The notes below the pieces were generated by a model, which ran no database searches, was not told the DNA's origin, and was given only the letters and a program-made list of their open reading frames with translations. From positions 1 to 47,291 of the forward strand of contig NZ_MAQA01000038.1 of assembly GCF_001692445.1 (NCBI RefSeq): DNA of 47,291 nucleotides, in the 5' to 3' direction. The position numbers and the translations under genes are program-made. The stretch is from Oerskovia enterophila. GTDB lineage: Bacteria; Actinomycetota; Actinomycetes; Actinomycetales; Cellulomonadaceae. This document shows positions 7,614 through 15,566 of the stretch, in pieces. Positions within the stretch are counted from its first letter, which is position 1, and every line of letters begins with the position of its first letter.

Positions 7614-8176
7614 GGACGAGCGAGCCCGACGCTCTCGATGCCGCGCTCGCCGCGTGCGCCGAGGGTGATCCGGCTGCGTTCGCGCCGGTGTACGACGCCC
7701 TGGCGCCGGCCGTGTTCGGCACGGCGCTCGGCGTGCTGCGAGACCACGACCACGCGGCCGAGGTGACCCAGGAGGTGATGATCGAGGTGTGGCAGACGGC
7801 GGTGCGTTTCGACGCCTCCCGGGGTTCGGCCCGGACGTGGGTCGTCACGATGGCCCGACGGCGAGCGGTGGACCGGGTGCGGTCCGAGCAGTCCCGCCGG
7901 GTCCGGGACCAGAAGGACGTCGACGGCAGGTTCGCCGGGGGAGGGCACGACGTCGTGGCCGAGGAGGTCGAGCAGCTGCTCGAGTCGGCCGCGGTGCGCC
8001 GGTGCCTCGGGAGCCTCACCGAGACCCAGCGCGAGTCGGTCGTCCGGGCCTACTTCGGTGGGCTGACGTACCGCGAGGTCGCGCTCGAGCTGGGCGCGGC
8101 AGTGCCGACCGTGAAGTCACGGATCCGTGACGGGCTCGTGCGCCTGCGTGACTGCCTGGGGGTGAACCGTGGTTGA
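7601..8176 (+). CDS. sigK: ECF RNA polymerase sigma factor SigK
   Basis: A 191-residue extracytoplasmic-function sigma factor with region 2 (AAEVTQEVMIEVWQTAVRFD then RTWVVTMARRRAVDRVR) and region 4 (LTETQRESVVRAYFGGLTYREVA, then a TVKSRIRDGLVRLRDCLGV helix-turn-helix). The C-terminal half follows M. tuberculosis SigK closely. It is coupled to the anti-sigma gene by an 8-nt overlap. The start is uncertain: GTG 7601, GTG 7610 (overlapping an upstream ORF stop) and GTG 7541 are in frame. The context strengthens the call: FAS1-lipoprotein and dipZ genes, which are SigK targets in mycobacteria, lie 3 kb downstream behind matching promoters. Confidence 0.92.
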   Translation: MPPVRTSEPDALDAALAACAEGDPAAFAPVYDALAPAVFGTALGVLRDHDHAAEVTQEVMIEVWQTAVRFDASRGSARTWVVTMARRRAVDRVRSEQSRRVRDQKDVDGRFAGGGHDVVAEEVEQLLESAAVRRCLGSLTETQRESVVRAYFGGLTYREVALELGAAVPTVKSRIRDGLVRLRDCLGVNRG

Positions 8177-8957
8177 CGACGACACCCGCGACACCGGCCA
8201 GACCGGCGACAGCCGCGACACCGGGTCGGGGCCCGGAGGACCGGACGCGGACGACCCGCGCGACCTCCTCGCGGCCTACGCGCTCGACGCGGTCGACGAC
8301 CTGGACCGCCGTGTGGTCGACCGGCTGCTGACCACGGACCCCGACGCGCGCCGCGAGCTCGACGAGCACCGCGCGGTGGTCGCGGCGTTCACGGTCGACA
8401 CGCCCCCGCCTGCTGGGCTCCGCGACCAGGTGCTCGAGCGCGTCGCGTCGACACCTCAGGTCGCGGCCGTCCAGGCTGGTCGGGCTGACCCACGCCCGGG
8501 CCGTTCGGCTCGGCCTCCCCGCCGGTGGGCCGTCGTCGCAGCGGTCGCCGCCGCGGTCGTGGCGGTCGCGGTCCCGACGACGCTCGCGGTCCAGGCCCGG
8601 CAGGAGCAGGTCCGGCTCCAGACGCAGGCCGACGCCGTCGCCTCGATGCTCGCCGACCCCGCTGCGGAGATCGTCCGTGGCGAGATGGTCGGGGGCGGGG
8701 ACGCGAGCGCGCTCGTCTCGGGCGACCGCGTGCTGTTCTCCGTCTCGGACCTGCCGCAGGCGGGGGCAGCCGAGGACTACCAGCTCTGGCTCGTCGAAGG
8801 GGACCGCATGGTCTCGGCCGGGGTCTTCGACGCACGGGACGGCTCGGCCGCCCTGCTCGTCGAGGCCGCCGGGAGCGCGGGAGTCGCGGTGACGCTCGAG
8901 CCTGCCGGCGGGTCGCCGCAGCCGACGAGCGACCCCTTGGTCGTCCTCGAGACCTGA
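8169..8957 (+). CDS. rskA: Anti-sigma-K factor RskA
   Basis: A 262-residue membrane anti-sigma factor. The N-terminal domain (RDLLAAYALDAVDDLDRRVVD, about residues 33-100) is the cytoplasmic SigK-binding type without a zinc-binding HXXXCXXC motif. One TM helix (AVVAAVAAAVVAVAVPTTLA) lies near residues 120-140. The C-terminal extracytoplasmic RskA domain has the YQLWLVEGDRMVSAGVF motif and ends with VTLEPAGGSPQPTSDPLVVL. It should hold SigK inactive until regulated intramembrane proteolysis. The first ~30 residues are a D/T/G-rich extension. It overlaps sigK by 8 nt, so the two are translated together. Confidence 0.93.
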   Translation: MVDDDTRDTGQTGDSRDTGSGPGGPDADDPRDLLAAYALDAVDDLDRRVVDRLLTTDPDARRELDEHRAVVAAFTVDTPPPAGLRDQVLERVASTPQVAAVQAGRADPRPGRSARPPRRWAVVAAVAAAVVAVAVPTTLAVQARQEQVRLQTQADAVASMLADPAAEIVRGEMVGGGDASALVSGDRVLFSVSDLPQAGAAEDYQLWLVEGDRMVSAGVFDARDGSAALLVEAAGSAGVAVTLEPAGGSPQPTSDPLVVLET

Positions 8958-8965
8958 TGCTCGAT

Positions 8966-9044
8966 CTCGGATAATTCTCGACCCGAATTCCGGCCGCAAT
9001 GCCCGCTCTCGGGTAATTCCTTGGTCCGATTCCGGATATATGCC
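8966..9044. repeat. Imperfect direct repeat in AT-richer leader region
   Basis: Two ~38-nt copies, 8966-9003 and 9008-9044, share the framework CTCGG(A/G)TAATTC ... CCGAATTCCGG / CCGATTCCGG ... ATGCC. The whole 8958-9150 stretch is clearly richer in A/T than its neighbours and probably contains the promoter or operator of the LAxTG gene. No CCATCC-N15-CGAAC motif occurs here. Confidence 0.55.
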
Positions 9045-9152
9045 GGGGTTTGTCAAAGCCTGGGTATTGGTGATGCAATACGACACGTTCCCACCCTGTG
9101 TCGTGCGTGCGACGCCGCATCTCGGCATCACCCCGGAAGGAATCCACCACCC

Positions 9153-10631
9153 GTGAAGAAGCTCCTGGCGAGCACGGCAGCCTCGCTGCTCGCCCTCGGC
9201 GGACTGGTCGCCACCGCGGCCCCCGCCTCCGCCCACACCCCGCAGGTCTCCGCGACCTGCACGGGCCTCGACGTCTCGCTCAAGGCCTACTCCGCCAAGG
9301 ACAACTCCGTCACCGTGAAGGTCGACGGAAAGGTCGTCAAGAACGAGACCTTCCAGCGCTCGTACTCGACCTCCTACACCTTCCCCGACTCGTCGGTCGC
9401 CCACTCGTGGGAGATCGACGTGCGCGCCGCGGACGGCAAGAAGTACGACCACGCGCAGCAGGGCAAGACCACGCCATGTGCCTCCTCGCCCACGCCGGGC
9501 AACGAGGTGGGCATCTACGTCTACAAGAAGACCGATCCCGCGAAGCCCGCCGCGTGGGAGAACTCCGGCCCCCAGACGCTCGTCGACCACAAGCCGGGGA
9601 CCGACTGGTACACCACCTTCCCGTCCGACCTGCCCCGGGAGGTCTGCGGCGACGGGTGGGCCGTCCAGCAGGACAGGATCCGCCAGGACGGGACGTTCGT
9701 CTGGCCAGAGATGATCACCCCGCCGAAGTCCGCGCTGGGCAAGGTGCTGACCGGGTCCAAGCACCACGACCTCGACGACCTCGTCGAGGTCCCAGAGTGC
9801 GCCGAGGAGACCCGGCCCCCGGTCGAGCCCGAGACACCTGCGGTCCCGGAGCCCGAGGAGCCGGCCCTGACGATCGTGCCCCCGGTCGCACCGACCATCC
9901 GCGAGGTCTGCGGCACCGACGACGAGCGCTTCGTCCTGCCCGAGAGCACCGACCAGATCAGCTACACGCGGACCGAGGGCGCGATCGTCGCGCACCCGGC
10001 CGACGGCTTCGCTCTCGGTGAGTCCGCGGGGTACGTGCTGGCCGAGGACGGTGCGAGCGCGTCCTTCGCGCTCGACCTGGAGGCCGCTGTCGAGGACTGC
10101 GCCCTGACCCCCGGTGACATCGGCGCGGTCTGCGAGGCCGACACGCCCTACCTCGGCTACGAGGTCTTCCTGCCCGAGGGGTACCAGGCCGACAGCGACC
10201 GCCCGCTGAGCATCACGTTCCTGAACCCCGGCGAGGGCGAGGACTACACGGTCGAGGGGCTGCCGCTCGACGGCAGGATCCTGTGGCCCGGCGCGTCCGC
10301 GGACGAGCCCCGCGCGTGGCCCGGCTGGGAGCGGCAGTCCGACGGCACCTACGTCGAGACCGACGGCAACTACGCCTGGACGCGGTCGGACGTCGAGGTC
10401 CTGTTCCAGGTCAACCCGGACTACTCCACGACGGTCCGCTACCCGGAGGGCACGGCGTCGTGCGCCAACCCGCCGGCCGCAGCAGCTCCTGGGCCCGTGA
10501 GTGCTGCCGCGCCGAGCGGTCCGTCGCTCGCCGCGACGGGCGCCACGGCCGGGGCTGCGGGCTTCCTCGCGCTGCTGCTCGTCGGTGGCGGCGCCGCGCT
10601 CGTGTGGGCGCGCCGCCGGGCGAACGGCTGA
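9153..10631 (+). CDS. LAxTG cell-wall-anchored surface protein
   Basis: A 492-residue secreted protein. It begins with a classical signal peptide (MKKLLASTAASLLALGGLVA...APASA, cleavage after about residue 27) and ends with a sortase signal: LAATG near residue 462, hydrophobic segment, then WARRRANG. LAxTG signals are typical substrates of actinobacterial class E sortases. The body has an Ig-like first domain and two later blocks joined by a Pro/Glu-rich linker (PPVEPETPAVPEPEEPAL); paired cysteines suggest disulfides in each block. GTG 9153 follows GGAAGGA. The ligand is unknown. It sits between rskA and the FAS1 gene. No sortase gene lies in the window. Confidence 0.85.
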   Translation: MKKLLASTAASLLALGGLVATAAPASAHTPQVSATCTGLDVSLKAYSAKDNSVTVKVDGKVVKNETFQRSYSTSYTFPDSSVAHSWEIDVRAADGKKYDHAQQGKTTPCASSPTPGNEVGIYVYKKTDPAKPAAWENSGPQTLVDHKPGTDWYTTFPSDLPREVCGDGWAVQQDRIRQDGTFVWPEMITPPKSALGKVLTGSKHHDLDDLVEVPECAEETRPPVEPETPAVPEPEEPALTIVPPVAPTIREVCGTDDERFVLPESTDQISYTRTEGAIVAHPADGFALGESAGYVLAEDGASASFALDLEAAVEDCALTPGDIGAVCEADTPYLGYEVFLPEGYQADSDRPLSITFLNPGEGEDYTVEGLPLDGRILWPGASADEPRAWPGWERQSDGTYVETDGNYAWTRSDVEVLFQVNPDYSTTVRYPEGTASCANPPAAAAPGPVSAAAPSGPSLAATGATAGAAGFLALLLVGGGAALVWARRRANG

Positions 10632-10688
10632 TCGCCGACCCGCTGAGCCGCAGCACGCCTGCCCGCCCCTGAGGGGTCGGGCAGACGA

Positions 10689-10735
10689 GAGGAGCCGGTC
10701 GCTCGGGGCATCCCGTCCGGAGCGACCGGCTCCTC
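10689..10735. terminator. Strong bidirectional terminator hairpin
   Basis: A perfect 16-bp stem, 10689-10704 with 10720-10735, and a 15-nt loop, between the convergent LAxTG and FAS1 genes. Confidence 0.8.
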
Positions 10736-10810
10736 GTCCGTGTCCCCGTGCATCTCCTGGTGGGCCGGCCGCCGCGGCACGGGGACAACCGCGGCGGTCG
10801 GCGTCGGGGG

Positions 10811-11485
10811 TCACATGGTCGGCATGAGGACCGTGTCGATCAGGTAGACCGTGGCGTTCTGCGTCATGACGCCGCCACAGATCACGCTCGCGTCGTCGAC
10901 CTTGAGGTCGTCCCCCGAGCCCGTGACGGTCACGGTCCCGCCCTCGACGGTCTCGTGCTCGCCGACGACCTGGTCCGGGGTCAGCTGTCCGGGGACCACG
11001 TGGTAGGTGAGGATCGAGGTGAGCGTGTCGGAGTCGGTCTTGAGGCTCTCGATGGTGGCCGGGTCGATCTTCGCGAAGGCGTCGTCGACCGGCGCGAACA
11101 CCGTGAACTCGCCGCCGTTGAGGGTGTCGACCAGGTTCACGTCGGGGTTGAGCTGCCCGCTCACCGCGGCCGTGAGGGTCGTGAGCAGGGGGTTGTTGGA
11201 CGCCGCGACCGCGACGGGGTCGGTGGACATGCCCGTGACGGAGCCGGCACCGTCCGGGACCTGCTCGGCGTAGGCGGCACAGCCGGGACCCACGAGGTTG
11301 GCTGCCGGGTCCACCTCGGGGGTCATGGCGTCCTCGGACATGTCGTCGCTGGGCATCGTCGTCTCGGCCGCGCTCGAGGTGTCGTCGCTCCCCGAGCCGG
11401 AGTCCGAGCTGCAGGCCGACAGGCCCAGGACCGCCAGGGTCGCGACGCCGACCACGGCGTACGAGGTACGGGTTCGAACGTTCAT
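10811..11485 (-). CDS. Fasciclin (FAS1) domain lipoprotein, MPT83-like
   Basis: A 224-residue lipoprotein. The lipobox LSAC is near residues 22-25, followed by a Ser/Asp/Met-rich linker and one FAS1 domain ([20 protein letters not shown] to the C-terminus). Both FAS1 signatures are visible: [14 protein letters not shown] and [10 protein letters not shown]. The organisation matches mycobacterial MPT83/MPT70, SigK-controlled surface antigens. A SigK-type promoter lies at 11564-11538 and GAGGAGA precedes the ATG, giving an untranslated leader of about 45 nt. It is divergent from dipZ; in M. tuberculosis dipZ is likewise flanked by FAS1 genes. An adhesive or redox-linked surface role is inference. 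Confidence 0.92.
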   Translation of the reverse strand: MNVRTRTSYAVVGVATLAVLGLSACSSDSGSGSDDTSSAAETTMPSDDMSEDAMTPEVDPAANLVGPGCAAYAEQVPDGAGSVTGMSTDPVAVAASNNPLLTTLTAAVSGQLNPDVNLVDTLNGGEFTVFAPVDDAFAKIDPATIESLKTDSDTLTSILTYHVVPGQLTPDQVVGEHETVEGGTVTVTGSGDDLKVDDASVICGGVMTQNATVYLIDTVLMPTM

Positions 11486-11537
11486 CGGTCTCTCCTCGTT
11501 GTCGTCGCCCCGTCAGGTGCGGGGCGTCTCGGAGGAG

Positions 11538-11564
11538 GTTCGGAGCCCGGGCGAGGGTGGATGG
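11538..11564 (-). promoter_or_regulatory. SigK-type promoter for the FAS1 lipoprotein
   Basis: On the minus strand, CCATCC (11564-11559), 15-nt spacer, CCGAAC (11543-11538). Identical hexamers and spacing occur on the opposite strand before dipZ. Confidence 0.75.
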
Positions 11565-11612
11565 GTCCGGTCTTCTCGCCGTCGCCGCGCGGTGGTCCGA
11601 CGGCCCCTCGAC

Positions 11613-11639
11613 CCATCCCGCGGGGACGCGGCGCCGAAC
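11613..11639 (+). promoter_or_regulatory. SigK-type promoter for dipZ
   Basis: CCATCC (11613-11618), 15-nt spacer, CCGAAC (11634-11639), 7 nt before the dipZ ATG, implying a leaderless dipZ mRNA. It resembles the mycobacterial SigK consensus as I recall it (CCATCC/CCGAAT). Confidence 0.75.
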
Positions 11640-11646
11640 CCCGGCC

Positions 11647-13635
11647 ATGGAAACCCTCGTCCTCATCGGTCTGCTCGGTGGCCTCATCACCGGCATCTCG
11701 CCGTGCATCCTCCCCATGCTGCCCGTGATCTTCTTCGCGGGCGGGGTGCAGGGTGCCCGCGGCGCCGCACCCGCAGCTTCCGCCGTGCCCGACGACGGAG
11801 CCACCACCGAGGTCCGGTCGCCCTCGGCGGAGGACGGGTCGGCAGCGCCGTCGGCCGCGCTCTTCGCGGGTGCTCCGGGCGCCGTGACGGTGGGTGCGCG
11901 CGGGCAGGTCGTCACGGCGGCCCCGCCGACCAGCGACCGTGGCGCCCCACGCGCCGAGGGCGAGCGGCACCGTCGGGCCGGGGGCGGCGCGGACGCCCGC
12001 GACGACGCCCACGCGGCCGCTCGTCGCTCGTGGCGCCCGTACCTCGTGATCGCAGGGCTCGTCGTGAGCTTCAGCGTCTTCACTCTGCTCGGCTCGTTGC
12101 TCCTCGGGGCGCTCGGCCTGCCGCAGGACCTCCTGCGCTGGGTGGGCCTGACGCTGCTCGCGGTGATCGGCGTGGGCATGATCGTGCCGCGGTTCGAGGA
12201 GGTGCTCGAACGACCGTTCCAGAGGATCGCGGCGCTCGGTGCGCGACGAGGGACGCGCAGCCAGGACCGCGGGGCGTTCGTGCTGGGTCTGGGGCTGGGG
12301 GTCCTGTACGTCCCGTGCGCGGGACCGGTCCTCGCGGCCATCACGGTCGCGGGCGCGACGGGGAACATCGGGCCGGAGACCATCGCGCTCACCGTGTCGT
12401 TCGCGGTGGGCGCGGCGATCCCGCTGCTGGTCTTCGCGCTCGCGGGCCGTCGGGTCGCGGAACGGGTCAAGGCCTTCCAGCGCCACGCACGGGGGATCCG
12501 CGTGGCGGGCGGCGTGGTCATGATCGCGCTCGCGGTCGGGCTCGCGTTCAACCTGCCCGCGTACCTCCAGCGCGCGCTGCCCGACTACACGGGCAGCCTC
12601 CAGGAGCGCGTCGACGCGTCCGGGACGGTGCGCGAGGCGCTCGACCTCGGTGGGATCGTCACGGACGAGAACCGCGAACTGTCGAACTGCTCGAACGGTG
12701 CGCCCGAGCTCGAGGACTGCGGTCCGGCTCCCGCGCTGCGCGGGATCGACACGTGGTTCAACACACCCGGCGACCAGCCGCTCGTGCTCGACGACCTGCG
12801 CGGCAAGGTGGTCCTGGTCGACTTCTGGGCCTACTCCTGCATCAACTGCCAGCGCGCGATCCCGCACGTGAACGCCTGGTACGAGCAGTACAAGGACGTG
12901 GGCGAGGGGTTCGAGGTGATCGGGGTGCACACGCCCGAGTTCGCGTTCGAGCGCGAGACGCGCAACGTCGTGGCGGGGGCCGACGACCTGGGCGTCACGT
13001 ACCCGGTCGCGCAGGACAACTCCTACGCGACCTGGACCGCGTACCGGAACCGCTACTGGCCGGCGCAGTACCTGATCGACGCCGACGGGACCGTACGTCA
13101 CATCCGGTTCGGAGAGGGCGGGTACGAGGACACCGAAGGGCTGATCCGCGAGCTCCTCGCGGACGCGAACCCGGGCGTCACGTTGCCGGCCGCGACCTCG
13201 GTCGAGGACGGGACACCCGACGGCGCGACGACCCCGGAGACGTACCTCTCGGTCGGCAAGGTCGGCAACTACGCGGGCGAGCCGCGCTACGCCGCGGGGG
13301 AGCAGGCGTTCACGCTCACCCAGGACCAGGCTTCCGACACGTTCTCGCTGGGCGGGACGTGGGACGTCGACTTCCAGGGGGCGACCGCGGTGTCCGACGA
13401 CGCGCGCGTGCGCCTCGCGTATCGGGGCACCGACGTCTTCACCGTCCTGGGCGGTCAGGGAACCGTCGTGGCGATCGTCCGCGACACGGACGGGGAGGTC
13501 GTCGAGCGGCGGGACGTCGAGGTCTCGGGGAACCCGACGCTCTACCCGGTGATCGAGGGGGACGCGCCGAGCGAGGGGACGGTCGAGCTCGAGGTCCCGG
13601 CGGGGATGCAGGTCTTCACGTTCACGTTCGGGTAG
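11647..13635 (+). CDS. dipZ: DipZ: CcdA-type transmembrane thiol transporter fused to TlpA thioredoxin
   Basis: A 662-residue membrane protein carrying reducing equivalents across the membrane. The N-terminal CcdA domain has the cysteine pair in SPC (C20) and VPC (C224); then comes an extracytoplasmic thioredoxin fold with CINC (C398/C401, in [10 protein letters not shown]), and a C-terminal beta-rich domain ([25 protein letters not shown]) as in mycobacterial DipZ. A hydrophilic insert of about 100 residues (roughly 35-130), rich in Ala, Gly, Arg and Asp, separates TM1 from TM2. ATG 11647 is chosen because the SigK-type -10 ends 7 nt before it. It probably supports disulfide reduction or isomerisation on the cell surface. 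Confidence 0.93.
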   Translation: METLVLIGLLGGLITGISPCILPMLPVIFFAGGVQGARGAAPAASAVPDDGATTEVRSPSAEDGSAAPSAALFAGAPGAVTVGARGQVVTAAPPTSDRGAPRAEGERHRRAGGGADARDDAHAAARRSWRPYLVIAGLVVSFSVFTLLGSLLLGALGLPQDLLRWVGLTLLAVIGVGMIVPRFEEVLERPFQRIAALGARRGTRSQDRGAFVLGLGLGVLYVPCAGPVLAAITVAGATGNIGPETIALTVSFAVGAAIPLLVFALAGRRVAERVKAFQRHARGIRVAGGVVMIALAVGLAFNLPAYLQRALPDYTGSLQERVDASGTVREALDLGGIVTDENRELSNCSNGAPELEDCGPAPALRGIDTWFNTPGDQPLVLDDLRGKVVLVDFWAYSCINCQRAIPHVNAWYEQYKDVGEGFEVIGVHTPEFAFERETRNVVAGADDLGVTYPVAQDNSYATWTAYRNRYWPAQYLIDADGTVRHIRFGEGGYEDTEGLIRELLADANPGVTLPAATSVEDGTPDGATTPETYLSVGKVGNYAGEPRYAAGEQAFTLTQDQASDTFSLGGTWDVDFQGATAVSDDARVRLAYRGTDVFTVLGGQGTVVAIVRDTDGEVVERRDVEVSGNPTLYPVIEGDAPSEGTVELEVPAGMQVFTFTFG

Positions 13636-13691
13636 GAAGCGTCCGGACTGAGACCGCCCGTTCCAACTGACGACCCTCCGGGGGCGCATAG

Positions 13692-14618
13692 ATGGAACGG
13701 GCGCATCATCGAAGGGTGCTGACCCTCACCGAGAACCTGTCCGAGCAGTCCCGTGCAGCTCGCACCAAGGTCGAGGGCACCCGGCACCCCTGGCGCTACC
13801 TGGTGGCCGCGATGCTCGCGGGGGCCTACATCGGCGTGGGGGTGGTCCTCATGGTCGCCACGGCCGGGCCGTTCCTCGCGGCGGGGGCGCCGGCCGAGCG
13901 GCTCGTGGCCGGCGGAGTCTTCTCGGTCGCGCTGACCCTGGTCGTCTTCGCGGGGGCCGAGCTCAGCACGTCGGCCATGATGATCCTGACCCAGGGAGCG
14001 GTGACGCGGACGATCCCGGTGCGCTCCGCCGTCGGGACGCTGCTGTTCTGCTTCGGCGGGAACCTGCTCGGGTCCATGCTCTTCGGGTGGATGGTCGTGC
14101 AGTCGGGGATCCTGCACACCAACGCCGCCGCGGGCGAGATGATCGCGTCGATGCTCGCGGGCAAGTCGCACGAGACCGGCGGTCAGCTCTTCTTCCGCGG
14201 CGTCCTGTGCAACGTCCTGGTGTGCGCGGCGATCTGGGCGTGCGGTCGCCTCCGGTCGGAGGCCGGCAAGGCGATCGTCATCTTCTGGGCGATCTTCGCG
14301 TTCATCTCCTCGGGGTTCGAGCACGTGGTCGCCAACATGACCACGTTCAGCATCGGTCTCTTCAACCCCGAGGTGATGACGACGTGGGGCCAGTTCGGGC
14401 GGAACCTGCTGTTCGTCGGGCTCGGCAACCTGGTCGGGGGCGCGGTCGTCGTGGGCCTCGGCTACGCGGCCGTGGCCGGACGGCGCCAGGTCGCGACGCC
14501 GGACGCCGGTGCGGTCCCAGGACCGCTCCACGGGGTGGACGAGGCCGCGGAGACCGTGCCCGTGCCGATGGCCGAGGGGTCTGTCCGTCTCACGGAGCGG
14601 ACACCCCGCGGGGTCTAG
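13692..14618 (+). CDS. Formate/nitrite transporter family channel
   Basis: A 308-residue FNT-family anion channel. Six TM segments span residues ~35-260, with typical re-entrant-loop motifs FAGAELSTSAMM and FRGVLCNVLVCAAIW, an FSSGFEHVVANM-like segment (ISSGFEHVVANMTTF) and the final GLGNLVGGAVVVG helix. The FNT fold transports formate, nitrite or hydrosulfide; the sequence alone does not decide which. The C-terminal ~40 residues are an extra cytoplasmic tail. An in-frame GTG at 13717 is an alternative start. It starts 56 nt after dipZ, but no SigK-type motif lies between. Confidence 0.9.
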   Translation: MERAHHRRVLTLTENLSEQSRAARTKVEGTRHPWRYLVAAMLAGAYIGVGVVLMVATAGPFLAAGAPAERLVAGGVFSVALTLVVFAGAELSTSAMMILTQGAVTRTIPVRSAVGTLLFCFGGNLLGSMLFGWMVVQSGILHTNAAAGEMIASMLAGKSHETGGQLFFRGVLCNVLVCAAIWACGRLRSEAGKAIVIFWAIFAFISSGFEHVVANMTTFSIGLFNPEVMTTWGQFGRNLLFVGLGNLVGGAVVVGLGYAAVAGRRQVATPDAGAVPGPLHGVDEAAETVPVPMAEGSVRLTERTPRGV

Positions 14619-14621
14619 TTG

Positions 14622-14637
14622 CCCCGGAATTCCGGGG
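14622..14637. terminator. Palindrome after FNT gene, probable terminator
   Basis: A perfect 16-nt palindrome (CCCCGGAATTCCGGGG) starts 3 nt after the stop codon at 14618. It has no T-tract. It could instead be a protein-binding site. Confidence 0.45.
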
Positions 14638-14744
14638 ATCGCACCTCCTTGAGCACGGAGAAGATGCGCAGATGGGGAGAATCCGGTAGCGGATCCTCCG
14701 CGACGTGTCGGAATTCACTGCCGGACGTGGCATGATCCCCGGTC

Positions 14745-15449
14745 ATGGGCATCAGGACGGTCTCGGATCTGACGCAGGTCGACGATCCTGCGTGGCCCAC
14801 GCTCGCCCGGATGTTCCAGCGGCCCGGCGTCGAGGTCCTCGCGCCGCCGGAGTGGGCGCCCGAGGTCCTGTACCGCCTCCAGATCACGACGCGCTCGACG
14901 CTCGGGGCGCTGGCCCTCTACACCGGCGGCGTCCTGGTGGACCACGGCTGGCTCCGGCTCCTCGGCGGAGGCGCGTACGGACTCCCCGACCTCGCGACGA
15001 TCAACGGCCTGGGCACCCCGGAGGAGGGGGCCGTCGCGCCCCAGAGGCTCGTCGTCGCGTTCGACGTGCTCGGCGGGACGTTCGCGGTCAACGGCGGCGG
15101 CCTGCCCGGCCCGCTCGGGGACGTGCACTACTTCGCCCCGGACACGCTCGAGTGGCACGTCCTGGGCTTCGGCCTCGGTGCCTTCGCGGAGTGGGCCGTG
15201 AGCGGCGGGCTCGCCGAGTACGTGGCCGACCTGCGCTGGCCGGGCTGGGTCGACGACCTGGAAGCGCTCCCGCCGAGCCAGGGACTCAGTGTCTATCCGC
15301 CGTTGTGGTCGGGCCAGGGGAACGGATCGACCAAGCGCAGCCCGGTCCCGCTCGACGGCCTCGCCGCATGGCACCAGGAGCTGGGAGAACGGATGACCCC
15401 GTTCGCCGACGCGGCAGCCGAGGGAGAGACGGGCCCGGGCGTCCGCTGA
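14745..15449 (+). CDS. DUF2625 family protein
   Basis: A 234-residue soluble protein of unknown function. The family pattern is visible: LALYTGGVLVDHGWLRLLGGG, then an FDVLGGTFAVNGG strand pair, FAPDTLEWHVLGFG and the PPLWSGQ segment near the C-terminus. There is no signal peptide or membrane segment. ATG 14745 has no Shine-Dalgarno; CATGAT (14731-14736) lies 8 nt before it, so a leaderless message is possible. The last ~15 residues (EGETGPGVR end) look like a non-conserved tail. Neighbours give no functional clue. Confidence 0.8.
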   Translation: MGIRTVSDLTQVDDPAWPTLARMFQRPGVEVLAPPEWAPEVLYRLQITTRSTLGALALYTGGVLVDHGWLRLLGGGAYGLPDLATINGLGTPEEGAVAPQRLVVAFDVLGGTFAVNGGGLPGPLGDVHYFAPDTLEWHVLGFGLGAFAEWAVSGGLAEYVADLRWPGWVDDLEALPPSQGLSVYPPLWSGQGNGSTKRSPVPLDGLAAWHQELGERMTPFADAAAEGETGPGVR

Positions 15450-15495
15450 CGGCGGCGGACGTCACGAGTGCGGAGGCACGTTGCACGGCCTGGCC

Positions 15496-15541
15496 CCGGA
15501 GGGGTGAGCGGTCCTCACAGCGGACCTCCGGACTCCGGCCT
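15496..15541. terminator. Possible convergent terminator
   Basis: CCGGAGG (15496-15502) pairs with CCTCCGG (15535-15541), enclosing a small GTGAG/CTCAC hairpin, between the convergent DUF2625 and sulfite-oxidase-like genes. No T-tract is present. Confidence 0.4.
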
Positions 15542-15566
15542 GCGAGAGCGCCGCGGTGGGATCTGG

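Noticed and set aside
9895-9921. CCATCC-N15-CCGACG resembling the SigK promoter
   Set aside because: It lies inside the LAxTG coding sequence, no gene starts nearby, and the -10 lacks the CGAA core kept in the other three.
8016-12551. A 1,511-codon open frame on the minus strand across sigK, rskA, the LAxTG gene and dipZ
   Set aside because: It runs antisense to well-supported genes, is Arg/Pro/Ala-rich without any domain, and such long antisense frames are expected in very GC-rich coding DNA. The real minus-strand gene here (10811-11485) is in a different frame.
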